Shown here piece by piece: positions 61,838 through 64,000 of a DNA stretch of 64,000 bases. The notes beneath the pieces were generated by a model. The model was given only the letters and a program-made list of their open reading frames with translations. It did no database searches and was not told the DNA's origin. The position numbers were made by a program, and so were the translations under genes. Position 1 is the first letter of the stretch, and the number at the start of each line of letters is the position of its first letter. Origin of the DNA: Rhizobium deserti (GTDB taxonomy: Bacteria; Pseudomonadota; Alphaproteobacteria; Rhizobiales; Rhizobiaceae); contig NZ_SMTL01000001.1 in the NCBI RefSeq assembly GCF_004358025.1, positions 1,116,001 through 1,180,000 of the forward strand. Reading direction: 5' to 3'.

Positions 61838-62901
61838 TGGAGCCCTTTCAGATAGGCGGCAATCCGCTGAATATCGGTCTCCGGCAGCATGGAGAAATGC
61901 GGCATGCGGGCCCCCGGCTTGATCTCCGACGGATTGCGGATGAAGCGGGCGATATCTTCCTGCGTATTAACAAGAGCGCCAACGCCGACCGAGCCGCGCT
62001 CGCCAAAACCGCTCAAATCGGGGCCGATCGTGCCACGCGCCTCGGTGCCCGAAATCGCATGGCAGGCGGAACAGCCGTGCTTGAGAAACAGCGCCAGACC
62101 TTCGGCGTCGCGGGCTCCGTCGAAGCTGGCGCGCGCCTTTGTCCAGTCCTCGAAAGCTCCAGGCTCCATGGCGACCACGGTAAATGCCATGAAGGCATGC
62201 GAGGGGCCGCAGAATTCGGCGCAGACGCCCCGATAAGTGCCGGGCTTTTCCGCCATCAGCGTCAGATGGTTTTCTCGCCCGGGGATGACATCCATCTTAC
62301 CGCCGAGGACGGGAATCCAGAAGGAATGGATGACATCCGGTGATGTCAGCTTGAAGAGGACACGCTCGCCGACCGGCACCCGCACCTCGTTTGCCGTCTC
62401 GAAGGCCGCAGATCCCTCCGCGTTCTGGTAGCGTACGCGCCACCAGAACTGCTCGCCGGCCACGTCGATCGTCCTCAGTCTCGCATTCGCTTCTCCGAAG
62501 CCGGGACGGATATTCGGCATCAGCCAGACCGCATAGGAAAGCAGGGCGCCGAGGACAATCGTGGGAAAGACTACGCCGCACCACAGAATGATCCGGCTGG
62601 CCTGTCCGGCGTCATAGGCGTGCTTTTTGCGGCTCGCATAGAACAGGATGCCGACGACGCTGCACCAGATCAGGGCGCCGCCGACCACCATAGTGAAAAA
62701 CAGAATTGCTACGTCCTCGGCCTCAGGCCCGGCAGGATCGAGCGCAGACTGAGGTCCCGAACAGGAGCAAAGGAGGGAAGCAGCGAGCATCAGTCCCGCA
62801 CGGTAAAAACTGCGGGCATCTGCGCGATCGGTTATTCGGCCGATAAACAGTCTTGATCGGATTGGCCAGCATTCGGAGCCGGTCAAGCGGTCATCAGTCA
62901 T
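61834..62901 (-). CDS. ctaC: cytochrome c oxidase subunit II with C-terminal cytochrome c domain
   Basis: A 355-residue caa3-type subunit II. The N-terminal signal ends in a possible lipobox (SLLCSCSG), then come two membrane helices. The Cu-A domain has HSFWIPVLGGKMDVIPG and CAEFCGPSHAFMAF with all Cu-A ligands. A cytochrome c domain follows with CSACH and a methionine ligand near ARMPHFSML. The fused cytochrome accepts electrons directly. It is the first gene of the oxidase operon and is preceded by an exact EcfG-type promoter. Confidence 0.93.
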   Translation of the reverse strand: MTDDRLTGSECWPIRSRLFIGRITDRADARSFYRAGLMLAASLLCSCSGPQSALDPAGPEAEDVAILFFTMVVGGALIWCSVVGILFYASRKKHAYDAGQASRIILWCGVVFPTIVLGALLSYAVWLMPNIRPGFGEANARLRTIDVAGEQFWWRVRYQNAEGSAAFETANEVRVPVGERVLFKLTSPDVIHSFWIPVLGGKMDVIPGRENHLTLMAEKPGTYRGVCAEFCGPSHAFMAFTVVAMEPGAFEDWTKARASFDGARDAEGLALFLKHGCSACHAISGTEARGTIGPDLSGFGERGSVGVGALVNTQEDIARFIRNPSEIKPGARMPHFSMLPETDIQRIAAYLKGLQ

Positions 62902-62959
62902 CCGGCCTTATCCGTCGATTGGCTTCCGCTACTGGATGCGGTCGTGATCAATCGCGCTC

Positions 62960-62984
62960 AACGCCTTGCCTTTGCATTTGTTCC
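62960..62984 (-). promoter_or_regulatory. exact EcfG-type promoter of the caa3 oxidase operon
   Basis: Minus strand GGAAC (62984-62980)-N16-CGTT (62963-62960), an exact match, 58 bases before the ctaC start codon. It implies stress or stationary-phase induction of this oxidase. Confidence 0.8.
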
Positions 62985-63023
62985 ACGGCGCTTCTCACGA
63001 AATATGGCGACCTGCAAAAAGGT

Positions 63024-63048
63024 GGAACCAATGCCCTGAACAAAGGTT
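63024..63048 (+). promoter_or_regulatory. imperfect EcfG-type promoter of the 65-residue/PfpI operon
   Basis: GGAAC-N16-GGTT, one mismatch, ending 50 bases before the ATG at 63099, divergent from the exact oxidase promoter. Confidence 0.45.
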
Positions 63049-63098
63049 TGCTTCCTATGGTCGGGCCGACCGCCCGCCTCCACAACGGGAGATTGATC

Positions 63099-63296
63099 AT
63101 GCGACACATTTTCCAACTGCTGAAAAACCGGCTGATGAACAGCGACCAGAAGAAGACCTTCGCGGTTGCACATCCCCAGGAACTGCAAGCCGTCGCGCCG
63201 GAAGCTGTCGTGCTGCCCCTCCCCAAGGCGACCCGCGAGGAAATCCGCGTCCCTGCCTCGATCAACGGCCGGGATCTTTCCACCGGACGCCTTTGA
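63099..63296 (+). CDS. small unknown protein upstream of a PfpI-type protein
   Basis: A 65-residue soluble protein (MRHIFQLLKNRLMNSDQKKT, a proline/alanine/valine-rich centre, and end GRDLSTGRL). The family is not recognised. GGGAG lies seven bases before the ATG. It is probably cotranscribed with the PfpI-type gene 33 bases downstream. Confidence 0.7.
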   Translation: MRHIFQLLKNRLMNSDQKKTFAVAHPQELQAVAPEAVVLPLPKATREEIRVPASINGRDLSTGRL

Positions 63297-63329
63297 AGAT
63301 CTGAAATCACATACCGAAAGGAACAAAGC

Positions 63330-63890
63330 ATGGCCGAGATCAAATCCGCCTCTATCCTTATTCTCGCAACCGACGGCTACGAACGTTCGGAGCTGCGGGT
63401 GCCGCTTGACGAACTCAGGAAACGCGGCGCCGTCGTGAAGATTGCTTCGATCAAGACCGGGGAGATCAAGAGCTGGGACGAAAAAGATTGGGGTGACACC
63501 GTTCCCGTCGACCTGGAGGCCAAGAACGTCCGGGCTGAGGACTTCGATGCACTGGTTTTGCCTGGCGGCCAGATCAATCCTGATTTTTTACGGGTCAACG
63601 AGGATGCGGTCCAGGTTGTGCGTGATTTCATCAAAAGCGGCAAGCCGGTCGCTGCCATCTGCCATGGCCCCTGGCTGCTGATCGAGGCGGACGCCCTGCG
63701 AGGCCGCAAGGCCACCTCCTACCACTCCATCCGCACCGATATTCGCAATGCCGGCGCCTCCTGGCGGGACGAAGCCGTGGTGGTCGACAATGGCATCATC
63801 ACGTCCCGCTCGCCGGAAGACCTGGAGCAGTTCATCGACAAGATCGTCGAGGAGGTCGAGGAAGGCCGCCACAACCGGCGCGCCGCCTGA
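63330..63890 (+). CDS. PfpI/DJ-1 family protein (type 1 glutamine amidotransferase-like)
   Basis: A 186-residue cytosolic protein of the DJ-1/PfpI superfamily. The nucleophile elbow is AAICHGPWLLIEA (C111, H112) and the conserved acidic residue region is TDGYERSEL. Close relatives (YhbO, PfpI) act as general stress proteins, with proposed protease or glyoxalase/deglycase activity; which applies here is open. AAGGAAC precedes the ATG. Confidence 0.9.
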   Translation: MAEIKSASILILATDGYERSELRVPLDELRKRGAVVKIASIKTGEIKSWDEKDWGDTVPVDLEAKNVRAEDFDALVLPGGQINPDFLRVNEDAVQVVRDFIKSGKPVAAICHGPWLLIEADALRGRKATSYHSIRTDIRNAGASWRDEAVVVDNGIITSRSPEDLEQFIDKIVEEVEEGRHNRRAA

Positions 63891-63920
63891 TCGCACAACT
63901 CGCTTAATGAGATAGGATGG

Positions 63921-63942
63921 CCGCCTGCAGCTGTACAGGCGG
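63921..63942. terminator. hairpin between the PfpI-type gene and the right-edge gene
   Basis: Stem CCGCCTG/CAGGCGG with an 8-base loop, between two convergent stop codons. No strong T-tract, but the position suits a bidirectional terminator. Confidence 0.5.
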
Positions 63943-64000
63943 TCATTCCGTCTCGGCGTTGATCTTCGACGCTTCCTTCAGGAAAGCCAGCAGCCGCTGC
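63943..64000 (-). CDS. partial gene at the right edge (C-terminus only)
   Basis: The minus strand carries an open frame entering from beyond 64000 and ending in TGA at 63943. The last residues read QRLLAFLKEASKINAETE, a plausible helical protein C-terminus. Too short to identify. Confidence 0.5.
   Translation of the reverse strand, partial: QRLLAFLKEASKINAETE

Noticed and set aside
59387..61855. An 822-codon plus-strand open frame opposite the oxidase subunit genes
   Set aside because: It is antisense to clearly conserved ctaC/ctaDE coding sequence, is rich in Arg/His/Gly/Asp, and reflects GC-rich codon bias on the other strand.

Overview
The window looks like chromosome of a Rhizobiaceae-type alphaproteobacterium (Rhizobium/Agrobacterium-like). 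It is GC-rich and dense in ABC uptake operons paired with LysR, LacI and TetR regulators. It carries a Ku/LigD end-joining set and an EcfG-like ECF sigma factor, and many intergenic regions match the alphaproteobacterial general-stress promoter GGAAC-N16/17-CGTT. I saw no rRNA, tRNA, CRISPR array, phage or insertion sequence. All calls come from reading the sequence; no database search was run.

Positions 1-37 kb are a catabolic and transport half. On the minus strand, a dipeptidase heads a dipeptide/oligopeptide ABC operon (1-4892). Next is a LacI-controlled operon (4982-13291) that couples an ABC importer to nucleoside hydrolase, adenine deaminase and a phosphoribosyltransferase, a likely purine nucleoside uptake and salvage unit. 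Then come an ankyrin protein, a DUF1963 protein, a decayed LysR fragment, a LysR/SDR pair, a LysR/glutaryl-CoA dehydrogenase pair and a succinate-semialdehyde-type dehydrogenase. A long minus-strand operon (22820-31334) joins a LivJGFHM-type transporter to a GMC oxidoreductase and two valine-pathway enzymes, under a divergent LysR gene. A TetR-adaptor-RND efflux operon closes this half.

Positions 37.5-63.9 kb read as a general stress response island. Eight exact GGAAC-N16/17-CGTT matches lie in intergenic DNA, correctly oriented and close to start codons; about one is expected by chance in 64 kb. Eleven one-mismatch sites sit upstream of most other genes here. The genes include the ECF sigma factor (with its own EcfG-type promoter), a NepR-like small anti-sigma candidate, two Ku genes and LigD, BON-domain proteins, a DUF892 ferritin-like protein, a DUF2934 protein with a histone-like tail, GlgA and GlgX, a PfpI/DJ-1 protein, a cysteine hydrolase, several small unknown proteins including a 25-residue membrane peptide, and a caa3-type cytochrome oxidase operon with a fused subunit I+III.

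Together the second half suggests one sigma factor switching on DNA end repair, glycogen metabolism, an alternative terminal oxidase and several uncharacterised small envelope proteins, with a hybrid PAS histidine kinase at its left border.
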